Below, one piece after another: positions 1 to 8,000 of a stretch of DNA of 44,070 nt. Source of the DNA: Bacillota bacterium (GTDB taxonomy: Bacteria; Bacillota; Sulfobacillia; Sulfobacillales; JAIMBI01); contig JAKADP010000013.1 in assembly GCA_021820465.1 (NCBI GenBank), forward strand, positions 1 to 44,070, in the 5' to 3' direction. The notes beneath the pieces were generated by a model. It saw only the letters and a program-made list of their open reading frames with translations, did no database searches and had not been told where the DNA came from. Each line of letters starts with the position of its first letter. Position 1 is the stretch's first letter. Both the position numbers and the translations under genes were made by a program.

Positions 1-1
1 C

Positions 2-892
2 ACCCGCGAGCTGGCCGACGCGCTCGCGGTGGACTATGACGTGCCGGTGGTGCCCCTGAACTGCCAGGAGATTCGGCAGGCGGACCTCGTGCACCTCCTA
101 GAGCAGGTGCTGTACGAGTTCCCGGTCAGCGATCTGTCCGTGGTGCTGACGGGCTGGGCCGCGGCGCTGCCGGACAGCCACTGGCTGGCCCAGCAGTACG
201 CCCGCGCCATGGAGGAAGCTCGCGCCGCCGTCACTCGCGTGCGGGATATTGAAGGGGCCGTGACTGAGCTGCGAGCCCGCGAGTCGGTAGGGGAGGTGCG
301 CCTGGATGCGTTAGAGTTGGGCACCGGGCGGGCGGCGATTCACGTGGCCGCCCAGGATGACTTGTTCTATCGCGTGCTGGGCGAGATGGCGGACCGGCAT
401 GTGGGGGACCGGGCGGACGTGATGAAGCTCTGGGGCGAGTTTGTGGCGGCCAAGGCCGAGTGGGATAAGGTGGCCGGCGCCATGGCGGAGGTGCGCGTCG
501 GCGGCTACGGCATGGTGGCCCCCAGCTTGGGAGAGTTGGACCTGGCCGAGCCCGAGCTGATTCGCCGTGGAAACCAGTTTGGCGTGCGGCTCCGCGCCAC
601 GGCCCCCTCCATTCATCTCATTCGGGCAGACATCGAGACGGAAATCACGCCGATCATTGGGACCGAGCGGCAGGCGGATGAGCTGGTGCGCTACCTGATG
701 GAGCAGTTTGAAGATGATCCGAGCCAGCTGTGGGGCACCAATCTCTTTGGCAAGCCGCTGCACGACCTGGTGCGGGAAGGAATTCAGCAGAAGCTGTTTC
801 GGATGCCAGAGAATGCGCAGGAGAAGCTTCAGGAAACCCTGCAGCGGATCATCAACGAGGGATCGGGCGGGCTCATCTGCATCATCATTTAG
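2..892 (+). CDS. spoIVA: Stage IV sporulation protein A (SpoIVA), C-terminal part
   Basis: SpoIVA is the ATPase that polymerises on the outer forespore membrane and forms the base of the spore coat. The frame is open at the left edge, so the N-terminal GTPase-like domain lies outside the window and about 296 residues are seen; the family protein is about 490. The visible part holds the middle and C-terminal domains, and the last residues, NEGSGGLICIII, match the strongly conserved hydrophobic tail that anchors SpoIVA to the membrane-bound peptide SpoVM. Other family-like stretches are YDVPVVPLNC near the start and DDPSQLWGTNLFGKPL near residue 240. The gene is convergent with the ABC transporter genes that follow. 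It marks the organism as an endospore former. The identification is firm; the true start cannot be seen. Confidence 0.95.
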   Translation, partial: TRELADALAVDYDVPVVPLNCQEIRQADLVHLLEQVLYEFPVSDLSVVLTGWAAALPDSHWLAQQYARAMEEARAAVTRVRDIEGAVTELRARESVGEVRLDALELGTGRAAIHVAAQDDLFYRVLGEMADRHVGDRADVMKLWGEFVAAKAEWDKVAGAMAEVRVGGYGMVAPSLGELDLAEPELIRRGNQFGVRLRATAPSIHLIRADIETEITPIIGTERQADELVRYLMEQFEDDPSQLWGTNLFGKPLHDLVREGIQQKLFRMPENAQEKLQETLQRIINEGSGGLICIII

Positions 893-931
893 CGGGTCGT
901 AACTGGCTATCAGCGGATTCCAGCCGAGAAA

Positions 932-960
932 AGTGGACCCCGGCCACGCCGGGGTCCACT
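932..960 (-). terminator. Rho-independent terminator between convergent genes
   Basis: A perfect 12-bp stem (932-943 with 949-960) closes a 5-nt loop. Read on the minus strand it is followed by UUU-C-U, so it best ends the permease operon. It lies 40 bp past the spoIVA stop and may also stop that transcript, although the plus side lacks a U tract. Confidence 0.8.
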
Positions 961-979
961 CTTGCGCGGGTGATGGGCT

Positions 980-1930
980 CTAGCCGTACGAGATGCGAGG
1001 GTCCACGAGCCCATACAGCAGGTCGGCCACCAAATTGCCAATGACCACCAAGACACCGCCGATGAGCACAGCGGCCATGACGATGGGGTAGTCGCGCTTG
1101 ATGGCAGCGTTGAAGGTCAAAAGCCCCATGCCCGGGATGTTGAAAATCTCCTCTACCACCAAGGCGCCCCCGAAGATGGTCGGGAAGAAGTATCCCAGCA
1201 GCGTGATAAGCGGGAGCACGGAATTGCGCCAGGCGTGCTTGAACAGCACGCGGGTTTCGGACAGGCCCTTGGCGCGGGCCGTGCGAATGTAGTCCTGCAC
1301 CAAGGTGTCGGTCATGGATGTGCGCATGTAACGCGCCCAGCCGGCCACCGTGCCAATGGTGAGCGACATCACCGGCAGCACCATGTGGTAGGCCCAGGTC
1401 CCCAGGTTGCACACCGTGTTGGGGTCGCAGAGGTTGCCGGTGGGGAACAGGGGAATGTCCACCGCAAACCACACCAGCAGCAGGATCGCGAGCCAGAAGC
1501 CGGGCATCGAGTACAGGAAGTAGTTGATGCTCGTGGTGCCGTGGTCGAACCAGCCGTTCTTGAAGTAGGCCTGGATGCTCCCCAGCACCACCGCGATGCC
1601 GTGGGCCAGCACGTAGCTGATGCCCACAATCGCGAGCGTCACCGGCAGGGCCTGCTCAATCAGGACCGTGACGGGTTGCAGGTAGAAGTAGGAGATGCCC
1701 AAGTTCAGGTGCAGCAGCTGCCAGGCCCAGATGCCGTACTGGTCCCACAGCGGCAGGTTCAAGCCCAGCGAGCGGTCGACGGCGGCCACGCGGGCGGGCG
1801 TCGCCTTCGGCCCCAGCATGGCATAGGCTGGCCCGCCGGGGGTGATATGGACCAACATGAAGCTCACGATGGTGAGCCCAATCACCGTCGGGATGGCCTG
1901 AATGAAACGTTGGAGAATATAGCGGCCCAT
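980..1930 (-). CDS. Peptide-type ABC transporter permease, DppB/OppB family
   Basis: Inner-membrane permease subunit of a family-5 (oligopeptide, dipeptide or nickel type) ABC importer. About 316 residues with the usual six membrane segments; the N-terminal YILQRFIQAIPTVIGLTIVS segment is typical of DppB/OppB. The cytoplasmic EAA loop that docks the ATPase is at about residues 215-245 (YIRTARAKGLSETRVLFKHA). The start was placed at the ATG at 1930, three codons inside the longest frame, because AAAGGAG lies 8 nt before it and would overlap the alternative GTG. It follows the DppC-like gene by 22 bp. This C-before-B order is unusual, and no ATP-binding subunit is encoded nearby. Substrate unknown. 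Confidence 0.9.
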   Translation of the reverse strand: MGRYILQRFIQAIPTVIGLTIVSFMLVHITPGGPAYAMLGPKATPARVAAVDRSLGLNLPLWDQYGIWAWQLLHLNLGISYFYLQPVTVLIEQALPVTLAIVGISYVLAHGIAVVLGSIQAYFKNGWFDHGTTSINYFLYSMPGFWLAILLLVWFAVDIPLFPTGNLCDPNTVCNLGTWAYHMVLPVMSLTIGTVAGWARYMRTSMTDTLVQDYIRTARAKGLSETRVLFKHAWRNSVLPLITLLGYFFPTIFGGALVVEEIFNIPGMGLLTFNAAIKRDYPIVMAAVLIGGVLVVIGNLVADLLYGLVDPRISYG

Positions 1931-1952
1931 TGGCGTCACTCCTTTCGCGTGA

Positions 1953-2861
1953 TCAGTTGCCCAAAAGCCGAGGATCGAAGGCTTGCCGGACGGCGTCGCC
2001 CAGGAAGTTCACGCCCAACTCAATAAACACAATGCAGAGCCCCGGCGGATAGATAACCCACCAAGCTCCTTGGAACATGGACTGCATGGCCGTGGACAGC
2101 TCGGCGCCCCAGTTGGGCTGCGGCGGCGGCAGTCCCAGACCCAAGAAGCTCAGCGTGGCAATGCCCAGAATGGCGCCGGCCACCTGAAACGTGGTCGTCA
2201 CGAGCACAACGCCCATGACGTTGGGCAACAGGTGGCGGAGCATGATGCGCCAAGTGCCGGCCCCCATGCTGCGGGCCGCCTCGACGTAGTCTCGGGTGCG
2301 GACGCTCAGCGCCTCGGAGCGCACCAGACGAGTGACGCCGAACCAGGCCGTTCCGGCAAAGATGGCCGTCAGGAGCACGGCGTTGGGGGTAAACATCGAG
2401 TCCAAGAGCAACAGCAGGAACAGGCCGGGAATGGCCAACAGCACGTCGATGATGCGCATCATCACGACGTCGGTGAACCCGCCGGCCAGGGCGCTGGCCA
2501 ATCCGTAGATGGTGCCAAACACCATCGAGAGCAGCGCGGCGATGAAGCCGATGATGAGGGTCAGCTGGCCGCCCAGCATCAGGCGGGCCAGCTCGTTCCG
2601 GCCGAGCGTGTTGGTGCCCAGCGGGAATTGCGCCGACGGCGGCTGCAGGATCTGCGTCAGATGTGGGGTGTAGGCGCTGGCGTGATAGACCAAGGGGCCC
2701 ACAAAGGAAAATAGCACCATGAAGGCGGTCAGGACGAGCCCAATCCAGGCCAGGGGGCTCGACCAAAAGATTTGCCACTGGCGGTTGCCGCGCGGGCCAG
2801 CATCAGGACCGAGCTGTGGTGCCGCCACTGTGGCAGTCATTGGAGTGGGTGGCAGGGCCAT
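1953..2861 (-). CDS. Peptide-type ABC transporter permease, DppC/OppC family
   Basis: Second permease subunit of the same importer, 302 residues. It has a hydrophilic N-terminus of about 30 residues, a first membrane helix at about 35-55, a periplasmic-side loop containing the DppC-like PLGTNTLGRNELARLMLGG, and the EAA loop YVEAARSMGAGTWRIMLRHL at about residues 193-212. The ATG at 2861 is preceded by GAGGAGGCG at good spacing. It sits between the binding-protein gene (139 bp upstream, with a terminator in the gap) and the DppB-like gene 22 bp downstream, so the two permeases are probably made at a lower level than the binding protein. Confidence 0.9.
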   Translation of the reverse strand: MALPPTPMTATVAAPQLGPDAGPRGNRQWQIFWSSPLAWIGLVLTAFMVLFSFVGPLVYHASAYTPHLTQILQPPSAQFPLGTNTLGRNELARLMLGGQLTLIIGFIAALLSMVFGTIYGLASALAGGFTDVVMMRIIDVLLAIPGLFLLLLLDSMFTPNAVLLTAIFAGTAWFGVTRLVRSEALSVRTRDYVEAARSMGAGTWRIMLRHLLPNVMGVVLVTTTFQVAGAILGIATLSFLGLGLPPPQPNWGAELSTAMQSMFQGAWWVIYPPGLCIVFIELGVNFLGDAVRQAFDPRLLGN

Positions 2862-2935
2862 GGCATTTCGCCTCCTCGCGTTTCGGTTTGGTTCAGTTCG
2901 GCGTCGTCACAAGAGACCGGGTCAAAAAACTTTAG

Positions 2936-2971
2936 GAGAGGCCCGGTGGGGCGGACCCCACCGGGACTCTC
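2936..2971 (-). terminator. Internal terminator between binding protein and permease genes
   Basis: A 10-bp G+C stem (2942-2951 with 2956-2965, loop CGGA) is extended by a GAGAG/CTCTC arm. On the minus strand it is followed after five bases by a run of six U (2924-2929). It lies 30 bp after the binding-protein stop and before the permeases, and probably ends most transcripts there, a common way to make binding protein in excess over permease. Confidence 0.75.
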
Positions 2972-3000
2972 GGAACCGAGTCAGCAACGGCGCCGTGTGT

Positions 3001-4725
3001 CTAGTCGGTCCAGTGGTTGTACCACTCGGCCGTAGTTACCGGGTTGTACGCGGACACCAAGCCCTTCAAGGTCTTGTTGCGCACGATGAACCCGTAGTCC
3101 TCCGGGGCGAAGATGACCGGCAGCTGCTCGGACGCAATGACCTGGTACTGGTCCAGGTTCTTCAGCGTGGCCGCCGGACTCGACACCTCGTAGGTCTTGT
3201 TGATGGCCGCTGTGAGCGCCGGGTCATTCAGCCCGCCGTAGTTGGCTGCCGAGCCGGGCTTGAACAAGCCGCCGCCGGTCGGGTAGTAGTCGGGCTCGTA
3301 GCACCAGCCGCCGCCCCACCAGATGAGCGCCCACTTAGACACCTGCGGTGCCGTCTGCGTGGCGTCGGCGATGGCCTGGTTGAAGGGCACCGTCTGAATC
3401 GTGACGTCGATGCCTTCCTTCGCCCAGTCCTGCTTCATGAGCTGAGCTTCGTTGGTGATCGTGGTGGAGCCGCTGACGATCTGGAACGGGAACGCCAGCG
3501 TCTGGGTTGTGCCGTTCTTGGTGCGCGTCATGACGCCCGAGCTGTTCTCGGTCCAGCCGTGCTGCTCCAAGAGCTTCTTGCCTGCCGCCGGGTTGTACCC
3601 GTAGTTTTTGGTGGCCGGGTCGTAGTACACGTTTTTCGGCGTGGCCGGGATGACCCCGTGAATCACCGAACCCGAGCCATCCTGCAAGTCCTTGATCATG
3701 GCCGGCTGGTCAACACCCATCTGGAGCGCCTGGCGGAAGTACAGCTTGTTGAACAGGCCGCCGATGCCTGCCGCCTGGGTGCTGAAGTTGGGCTGCATGT
3801 AGTTGAAGCACCACGACGGGACGCCGGGCTGCACCGTGTAGTACGGCGCCAGCTGCGCGCGGTCCTTGTAGAACGAGTTGGGCAGGCCGGCCTCCGGGAA
3901 CTGGTGCCGCCGCATGGCCGCAAACTGGGCCGCGCTCGACGTGAAGTACTCAAACGTGATGCTGGTGATTGTGGCCTTGGTGGGGCCGGTGTAGTTTTTG
4001 TTCGCGACAAGCTTCCAGTACGAGTTGTTCTTGAAGCCGCCGAACTTGTACGGCCCGTCCACCACGCTGAACAGCGGGTTGTAGGGCGAGTTGCCGTACT
4101 TCTGAATGAACTTCAGCTCGCTGGTCATGTTGCTGGAGTGGTTCCACACCTGGGGAATGGGAATGAGCTGACCTAGCGCGTTGTGCTCGAACCAAGTGGG
4201 ATTGACCGGCTTGGTCGTCTTGACGACGAACGTGTACTTGCCGGTGGCCGTGCCGCTCTTGATGTCCTGCGGCACGCCGCCAATGCCCGCGCCGCACTGC
4301 GTCCACACGGCGTTGCTCTGGCTGGAGGCCATCAGGATGTTGTACCCCAGCGCGACGTCTTGCGCCGTGATGGGCTGGCCGTTGGACCACTTCCACTTCG
4401 GGTTCAGCGTGATGGTGTACGTCTGGCCGTTGTTGCTGACCGCGATGCCACTGGCAATAGATCGGCCGTAGTCGATGCCGTCGGTCTTGGAAATGAACAA
4501 CAGCGGGCGGTACATCATGCCGTTGGTGTCCCCGTTGATCGTACTGCACACCGAGGCGGGGCTGATGGGGAACCACCAATTGGGCTCGCCCTGCACCGCA
4601 CCGGGCAGCGTAATGGACGTGACATTGGCGGTTGGCGTGGTCGCTGCCGCCGAGCCGCATCCGGCGGCCAGCAGCGAAACCGACGCGAGCGCCGCGCCCA
4701 TCCATCCGACTGAACGGAATTTCAT
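3001..4725 (-). CDS. Extracellular substrate-binding lipoprotein, SBP family 5
   Basis: Binding component of the peptide-type importer, 574 residues, in the usual 530-600 range of DppA/OppA proteins. The start was set at the ATG at 4725, not the longest frame (4791), because it begins a clear lipoprotein signal: MKFRS, a hydrophobic stretch and the lipobox LLAAGC with Cys23 as the lipidated residue. Family features include the GEPNWWFPISP region after the linker, the TYTITLNPKWKWSNGQPITAQDV block near residue 110 and the SYWKLVANKNYTGP block near 235. AAGGAGG lies 13 nt upstream of the start. The long upstream region (4726-5260) probably carries promoter and operator. The ligand cannot be told; peptides are the default for the family. 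Confidence 0.92.
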   Translation of the reverse strand: MKFRSVGWMGAALASVSLLAAGCGSAAATTPTANVTSITLPGAVQGEPNWWFPISPASVCSTINGDTNGMMYRPLLFISKTDGIDYGRSIASGIAVSNNGQTYTITLNPKWKWSNGQPITAQDVALGYNILMASSQSNAVWTQCGAGIGGVPQDIKSGTATGKYTFVVKTTKPVNPTWFEHNALGQLIPIPQVWNHSSNMTSELKFIQKYGNSPYNPLFSVVDGPYKFGGFKNNSYWKLVANKNYTGPTKATITSITFEYFTSSAAQFAAMRRHQFPEAGLPNSFYKDRAQLAPYYTVQPGVPSWCFNYMQPNFSTQAAGIGGLFNKLYFRQALQMGVDQPAMIKDLQDGSGSVIHGVIPATPKNVYYDPATKNYGYNPAAGKKLLEQHGWTENSSGVMTRTKNGTTQTLAFPFQIVSGSTTITNEAQLMKQDWAKEGIDVTIQTVPFNQAIADATQTAPQVSKWALIWWGGGWCYEPDYYPTGGGLFKPGSAANYGGLNDPALTAAINKTYEVSSPAATLKNLDQYQVIASEQLPVIFAPEDYGFIVRNKTLKGLVSAYNPVTTAEWYNHWTD

Positions 4726-5010
4726 AATGTCCTCGACTCCTCCTTGAACGGTGATGCGGTCGCTCGACCGTGACTTGGACCTCCATCGCATCCAATGTGC
4801 TCCACTCGCCTGACTCGGGTCGCGCCGGAGACGGCACTCTTGTCTCGCTAAACAGCCCTACACCCGACACGGACGTCGTGGCTGCGAAGCACGATGCAAT
4901 GACCGTGAGACCCAACGTCCCAGTGGCGCCGCCCATGAGGCCGCGGCCCCAGGCTCCACATCCTCCCGCGTCACGACACCGGGCATAATCATTCGCCACA
5001 AGTGCCGAAG

Positions 5011-5022
5011 TTCCTGCAGGAA
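5011..5022. promoter_or_regulatory. Perfect 12-bp palindrome, candidate operator
   Basis: TTCCTGCAGGAA is a perfect inverted repeat, loosely extended by GAAG on the left (5007-5010) and CTTC on the right (5025-5028). It lies about 285 bp upstream of the binding-protein start. It could be an operator for the importer operon, but no regulator gene is adjacent. Confidence 0.3.
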
Positions 5023-5061
5023 ATCTTCAGGAGGGCGCCGCCGACCTTCTGCGCCCGCCAG

Positions 5062-5081
5062 GATTCTTAATAGTAAGAATC
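5062..5081. promoter_or_regulatory. A+T-rich dyad GATTCTTA-N4-TAAGAATC, candidate operator/promoter
   Basis: Perfect 8-bp inverted repeat around a 4-nt centre in an A+T-rich island within very G+C-rich DNA. The minus-strand reading contains TACTAT, a possible -10 for the ABC importer operon, but I see no good -35. The symmetry suggests binding of a dimeric regulator. Confidence 0.35.
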
Positions 5082-5165
5082 ACGATTACATTACGTCGCT
5101 AAGCAAGCGGGTGTCAATGAGAGTCGGCCAAGGGCGCGCGCAAATTCACACCCAGAGCCAGAGAA

Positions 5166-5208
5166 GGAGGGAGCGACGGATGGACCGACGGAGGGAGCGA
5201 CGGATGGA
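5166..5208. repeat. Short tandem repeat, two 19-bp copies at 24-bp period
   Basis: Positions 5166-5184 and 5190-5208 are identical (they contain GGGAGCGACGGATGGA). The second copy ends 10 bp before the -35 box of tRNA-Pro. It could be chance slippage or an upstream activating repeat. Confidence 0.6.
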
Positions 5209-5218
5209 ACGGTTGCCG

Positions 5219-5248
5219 TTGCCGACTTCCTCCCCCATGCGGTATACT
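5219..5248 (+). promoter_or_regulatory. Sigma-A promoter of tRNA-Pro
   Basis: TTGCCG (5219-5224), an 18-bp spacer and TATACT (5243-5248). The tRNA begins 12 bp after the -10 box, so the primary transcript would have a very short 5' leader. Confidence 0.7.
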
Positions 5249-5260
5249 GCGTGTTGACAT

Positions 5261-5336
5261 CGGGCTGTGGCGCAGTAGGTAGCGCGCTACCTTGGGGTGG
5301 TAGAGGTCGTGGGTTCGAATCCCGCCAGTCCGACCA
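5261..5336 (+). tRNA. tRNA-Pro (anticodon GGG)
   Basis: A full cloverleaf can be drawn. Acceptor stem 5261-5267 with 5326-5332 (one G-U pair), D stem GCGC 5270-5273 with 5282-5285, anticodon stem CTACC 5287-5291 with GGTAG 5299-5303, loop TTGGGGT with anticodon GGG at 5294-5296, T stem 5309-5313 with 5321-5325 around TTCGAAT, discriminator A at 5333 and encoded CCA at 5334-5336. It reads CCC and CCU. The first pair is C1-G72 with A73, the bacterial tRNA-Pro pattern. Confidence 0.97.
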
Positions 5337-5362
5337 GTTTGGCTCCGAGACATGGCTCGTGC

Positions 5363-5390
5363 AAAGCTCCCGATTTGGTCGGGAGCTTTT
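5363..5390 (+). terminator. Rho-independent terminator of tRNA-Pro
   Basis: An 11-bp stem (5363-5373 with 5379-5389), loop TTTGG, ending in TTTT. It lies 27 bp after the tRNA 3' end and makes the tRNA a single-gene transcription unit. Confidence 0.85.
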
Positions 5391-5416
5391 GGCTGTCATG
5401 GGACACGCTATGTGCC

Positions 5417-6193
5417 GTGAGTGGCTTTGACCGCCTGCAGCGCCGGGGGCCGCGGCTCGGCACGGTGTGGCGCGATCGCGTGCGCGCCGACAGCGCCGTG
5501 GATGAGCCGCTGGGTTTGCCGTGGCACGCGGTGACCCTCACGGTCTGGGTGGGTCCGGCGCGGGGCACATGGGCCAGGGTCGCGTGGCGTCCCGGCCGCG
5601 TAGAGACTTGGCGCCCGGCAAGCTACCGCTGGTCCGCCGCCGACGCGGCGCCGGCCGGGAGCGCCGAGCGACTGGCGCGATGGCTGCTGGAGGGGATGAT
5701 GGAGGCTCGCGAGCGCTGTCTGGATGGGTGGGACCGGGAGCAGGCCGCCCTTGAGGCGCAGCTGGCTGACAACCCGCCGCTGGAGGTGCGCAGCGGGGCG
5801 TTGACCCTCCGGCGCGAGCTCTTGACTGCCCGCCAGTGGCTCGAGGCCGACCGCCGCGCGGCCCGGCGCCACCGGTCGGGCCTCGTCGAGGACAACTGCC
5901 AAGACCGACTGGCGGCCCAGCAGCTTCGCGTGGACAGCTTGCGAGAGCTGACGGCAGGTGTGCTCAACGCGTATTTTTCTGGGGCCAGCGCCCGGCTGAA
6001 CGAAATCGTGAAAACGCTGACGGTGGTGACCACGGTGATGCTGCCGGCCTCCTTGGTGGCGGCCCTCTATGGCATGAACTTCCGCGATTTGCCGGGTGCG
6101 GCGTCGCCGCAGGGGTTTTGGATCGTGGTGGGCGGCGTGGGAGCGCTCGCCATGACCCTGCTGGCGCTGTTTCGCCGGCGCCACTGGATTTAG
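5417..6193 (+). CDS. CorA-like divalent cation transporter, short form
   Basis: Magnesium/cobalt-type channel of the CorA superfamily. The C-terminal part is diagnostic: a long helix (about residues 140-195) leads to the first membrane helix (VVTTVMLPASLVAALYGMNF) with the GMN signature, then the second membrane helix (WIVVGGVGALAMTLLALF) and a basic tail RRRHW. At about 258 residues it is shorter than typical CorA (about 315); the N-terminal funnel domain is reduced and rich in Trp/Arg. The frame extends back through the tRNA, which cannot be coding, so the first usable start after the tRNA terminator is the GTG at 5417. It has no clear ribosome-binding site, so the start is uncertain. Confidence 0.82.
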   Translation: MSGFDRLQRRGPRLGTVWRDRVRADSAVDEPLGLPWHAVTLTVWVGPARGTWARVAWRPGRVETWRPASYRWSAADAAPAGSAERLARWLLEGMMEARERCLDGWDREQAALEAQLADNPPLEVRSGALTLRRELLTARQWLEADRRAARRHRSGLVEDNCQDRLAAQQLRVDSLRELTAGVLNAYFSGASARLNEIVKTLTVVTTVMLPASLVAALYGMNFRDLPGAASPQGFWIVVGGVGALAMTLLALFRRRHWI

Positions 6194-6262
6194 CCAGCGG
6201 GCGCGGGGGCGTATGATGCAGGGAAGGGTGGCGTGGGCGCCCAAACTTGCCAGCAGGGAGCG

Positions 6263-7567
6263 ATGCGCGTGGAGAAGCCAGAGGTCCGTGAGGCCGCCAG
6301 CCCCGGAGGGGCGGCCCCCGATTGGCTGGATCGGTTTGCCGCCACCATGAACCCAGGGTTGGCGCGGGTCTTCCGATTCATGGGCTTAGATGAAGTGGAA
6401 GCCACGGGCGAGGGCGCCGAACTGATTGATGCGGCGGGCCGGCGCTTCTTGGACTGCTCGGGGGGCTACGGGGTCTTTCTGCATGGGTATCGCCACCCGC
6501 GGCTCGTCGAAGCGGCCCGCCGGCAGCTGGACCACTTGGCGATGTCATCCCGGGTGCTGCTGAATCCGCGCACCATTGAGTTGGCGGAACTGCTGGCGCA
6601 AGTCACGCCCGGCGATCTCACGTACAGCTTCTTTACCAACAGCGGCACGGAGGCGGTGGAGGCGGCCCTGAAATTCGCGCGTGCGGCGACGGGGCGCACC
6701 CGACTCATCAGCACGTGGGGCGCGTTTCACGGCAAGTCCATGGGGGCGCTGGCCGTGAGCGGCCGCGCCCTGTACCAGGAGCCCTTCCGCCCGCTGATCG
6801 GGGACGTGACCCATGTCGCCTATGGGTCCCTCGACGCCTTGGCTGCCGAGATGGGGGACGACGTCGCGGCGGTGATTTTGGAGCCGATTCAAGGCGAGGG
6901 GGGCGTCATCGTACCGCCCGACGGCTACCTGGCCGGCGCCCGGCGCCTCACCGAAGCGTGCGGCGCGCTCTTGATTGCCGACGAGGTGCAGACCGGGATG
7001 GGGCGCACCGGCGATTTGTTCGCCGTCAGCCACGAAGGCGTGGTGCCCGACCTGCTGTGCCTGTCGAAGGCGCTGTCGGGGGGAATCGTGCCGGTGGGAG
7101 CCGTAGTCGGGCGGCCGGGCGTGTGGGAGTTCTTCAACCAAGCCCCGCTGATCCACACGTCGACGTTTGGGGGGAACCCCTTAGCCACGGCCGTAGCCGC
7201 CGAAGCTATTCGGGTCGTCCTCGAGGAAGACCTGGTGGGAGCCGCGCGCCGACAGGGCGCGTGGCTCTTGCCAGCGCTCCAGGACGTTGCCCGCGATTAC
7301 CCCACGGTGCTGAGCGCCGTGCGCGGCCGGGGCCTCATGATTGGCATGGAGACGGCCTCCACGGGCGTGGGCGGCGCCCTCATGAGTGAGCTGTTCCACC
7401 GCGGGGTGGTGGCGGTCTATACGTACAACAACGAGCGGGTGCTGCGCCTGCTGCCCCCGCTCGTCATTCGGCGGGACCAGCTGGAGCAGGTGGTGGACCG
7501 GCTCCGGGATGCGGCGGCGGCCGTGGCCGCCATGCACTTAGAGGAGGTGGCCGATGCCGCGCGTTAG
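6263..7567 (+). CDS. Class-III PLP aminotransferase, putrescine aminotransferase-like
   Basis: Transfers the terminal amino group of a diamine or omega-amino acid to an oxo-acid. From the ATG at 6263 it has 434 residues. Landmarks: SNSGTE-like SFFTNSGTEAVEAALK at 122-137 (phosphate binding), WGAFHGKSMGAL at 152-163, LEPIQGEGGV near 206-215, Asp240 in IADEVQTGMGRTG (pairs with the PLP ring nitrogen) and Lys269 in LSKALSGG (Schiff base). The run from LTPGDLTYSFF to the lysine resembles E. coli PatA (YgjG) more than ornithine or acetylornithine aminotransferases. A GTG at 6233 is an alternative start. It overlaps the next gene by 14 bp. The SAM decarboxylase 1.7 kb downstream supports a polyamine role, but GABA- or ornithine-type specificity is not excluded. 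Confidence 0.85.
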   Translation: MRVEKPEVREAASPGGAAPDWLDRFAATMNPGLARVFRFMGLDEVEATGEGAELIDAAGRRFLDCSGGYGVFLHGYRHPRLVEAARRQLDHLAMSSRVLLNPRTIELAELLAQVTPGDLTYSFFTNSGTEAVEAALKFARAATGRTRLISTWGAFHGKSMGALAVSGRALYQEPFRPLIGDVTHVAYGSLDALAAEMGDDVAAVILEPIQGEGGVIVPPDGYLAGARRLTEACGALLIADEVQTGMGRTGDLFAVSHEGVVPDLLCLSKALSGGIVPVGAVVGRPGVWEFFNQAPLIHTSTFGGNPLATAVAAEAIRVVLEEDLVGAARRQGAWLLPALQDVARDYPTVLSAVRGRGLMIGMETASTGVGGALMSELFHRGVVAVYTYNNERVLRLLPPLVIRRDQLEQVVDRLRDAAAAVAAMHLEEVADAAR

Positions 7568-8000
7568 CGTCGACAGCCTCGTGCACGCCGACCGTGACCG
7601 CGTGTACGCCGCGCTGTGCGACATGGAGCGGTTTCCCGAGTTCATGGCGGACGTGCAATCGGTGGTGGTGCTGGAGCGTGGGGAGGGCTACACCGTGACG
7701 GCCTGGACCGCGAAGCTGCGCGGGGTCAGCTTTCGGTGGACGGAGCGGGACCAGTTTCTCCCCGGGCGCATCGTCTATCAGCAAGTGGCGGGCGACTTAA
7801 AAAAATTCGAAGGCGAATGGCGCCTCGAAGACGTGGGGCCGGGGGTGGTGCGCGTGGTGCTGGAGACCGAGTTTGAATTTGGCGTCCCGATGCTGGCCGC
7901 GCTGTTAAACCCGGTGGGCGCCGTCATCCTGCGCGACAACGCCCGGGCGATGCTGGCGGCCGTGGGCGCCCTGGTGGACGCGCCCCCACCGGCGCCGTGA
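7554..8000 (+). CDS. START/SRPBCC-fold protein, Coq10/polyketide-cyclase type
   Basis: 148 residues, the usual size of a single helix-grip (SRPBCC) domain, which binds lipids or other hydrophobic ligands in a cavity. The N-terminal VDSLVHADRDRVYAALCDME and RFPEFMADVQSV are typical of Coq10-like members, as is the late EGEWRLEDV...VLETEFEF strand pair and the long C-terminal helix near 125-140. The start lies inside the aminotransferase gene, just after GAGGAGGTG, so the two are translationally coupled. The ligand is unknown. Confidence 0.75.
   Translation: MPRVSVDSLVHADRDRVYAALCDMERFPEFMADVQSVVVLERGEGYTVTAWTAKLRGVSFRWTERDQFLPGRIVYQQVAGDLKKFEGEWRLEDVGPGVVRVVLETEFEFGVPMLAALLNPVGAVILRDNARAMLAAVGALVDAPPPAP

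Larger units (their letters stand above)
4726..5260. other. Long non-coding region upstream of the ABC importer and tRNA-Pro
   Basis: No convincing gene here; the short frames lack family-like sequence and the G/C third-position pattern of real genes in this window. It holds the leader of the binding-protein gene, a perfect palindrome at 5011-5022, an A+T-rich hairpin-like dyad at 5062-5081, a tandem 24-bp-period repeat at 5166-5208 and the tRNA promoter. The A+T-rich patch at 5062-5098 stands out from its surroundings and is the likeliest place for the minus-strand promoter. Confidence 0.6.

Noticed and set aside
2719-4176. 485-codon plus-strand frame opposite the binding protein and permease
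   Set aside because: Low-complexity Val/Arg/Gly sequence opposite two clear genes and across a terminator.
4770-4988. 72-codon plus-strand frame in the ABC upstream region
   Set aside because: No ribosome-binding site, no codon bias, no recognisable domain.
5091-5399. Minus-strand frame containing WSDWRDSNPRPLPPQ
   Set aside because: This is the well-known artefact of translating the antisense strand of a tRNA gene; it overlaps tRNA-Pro.
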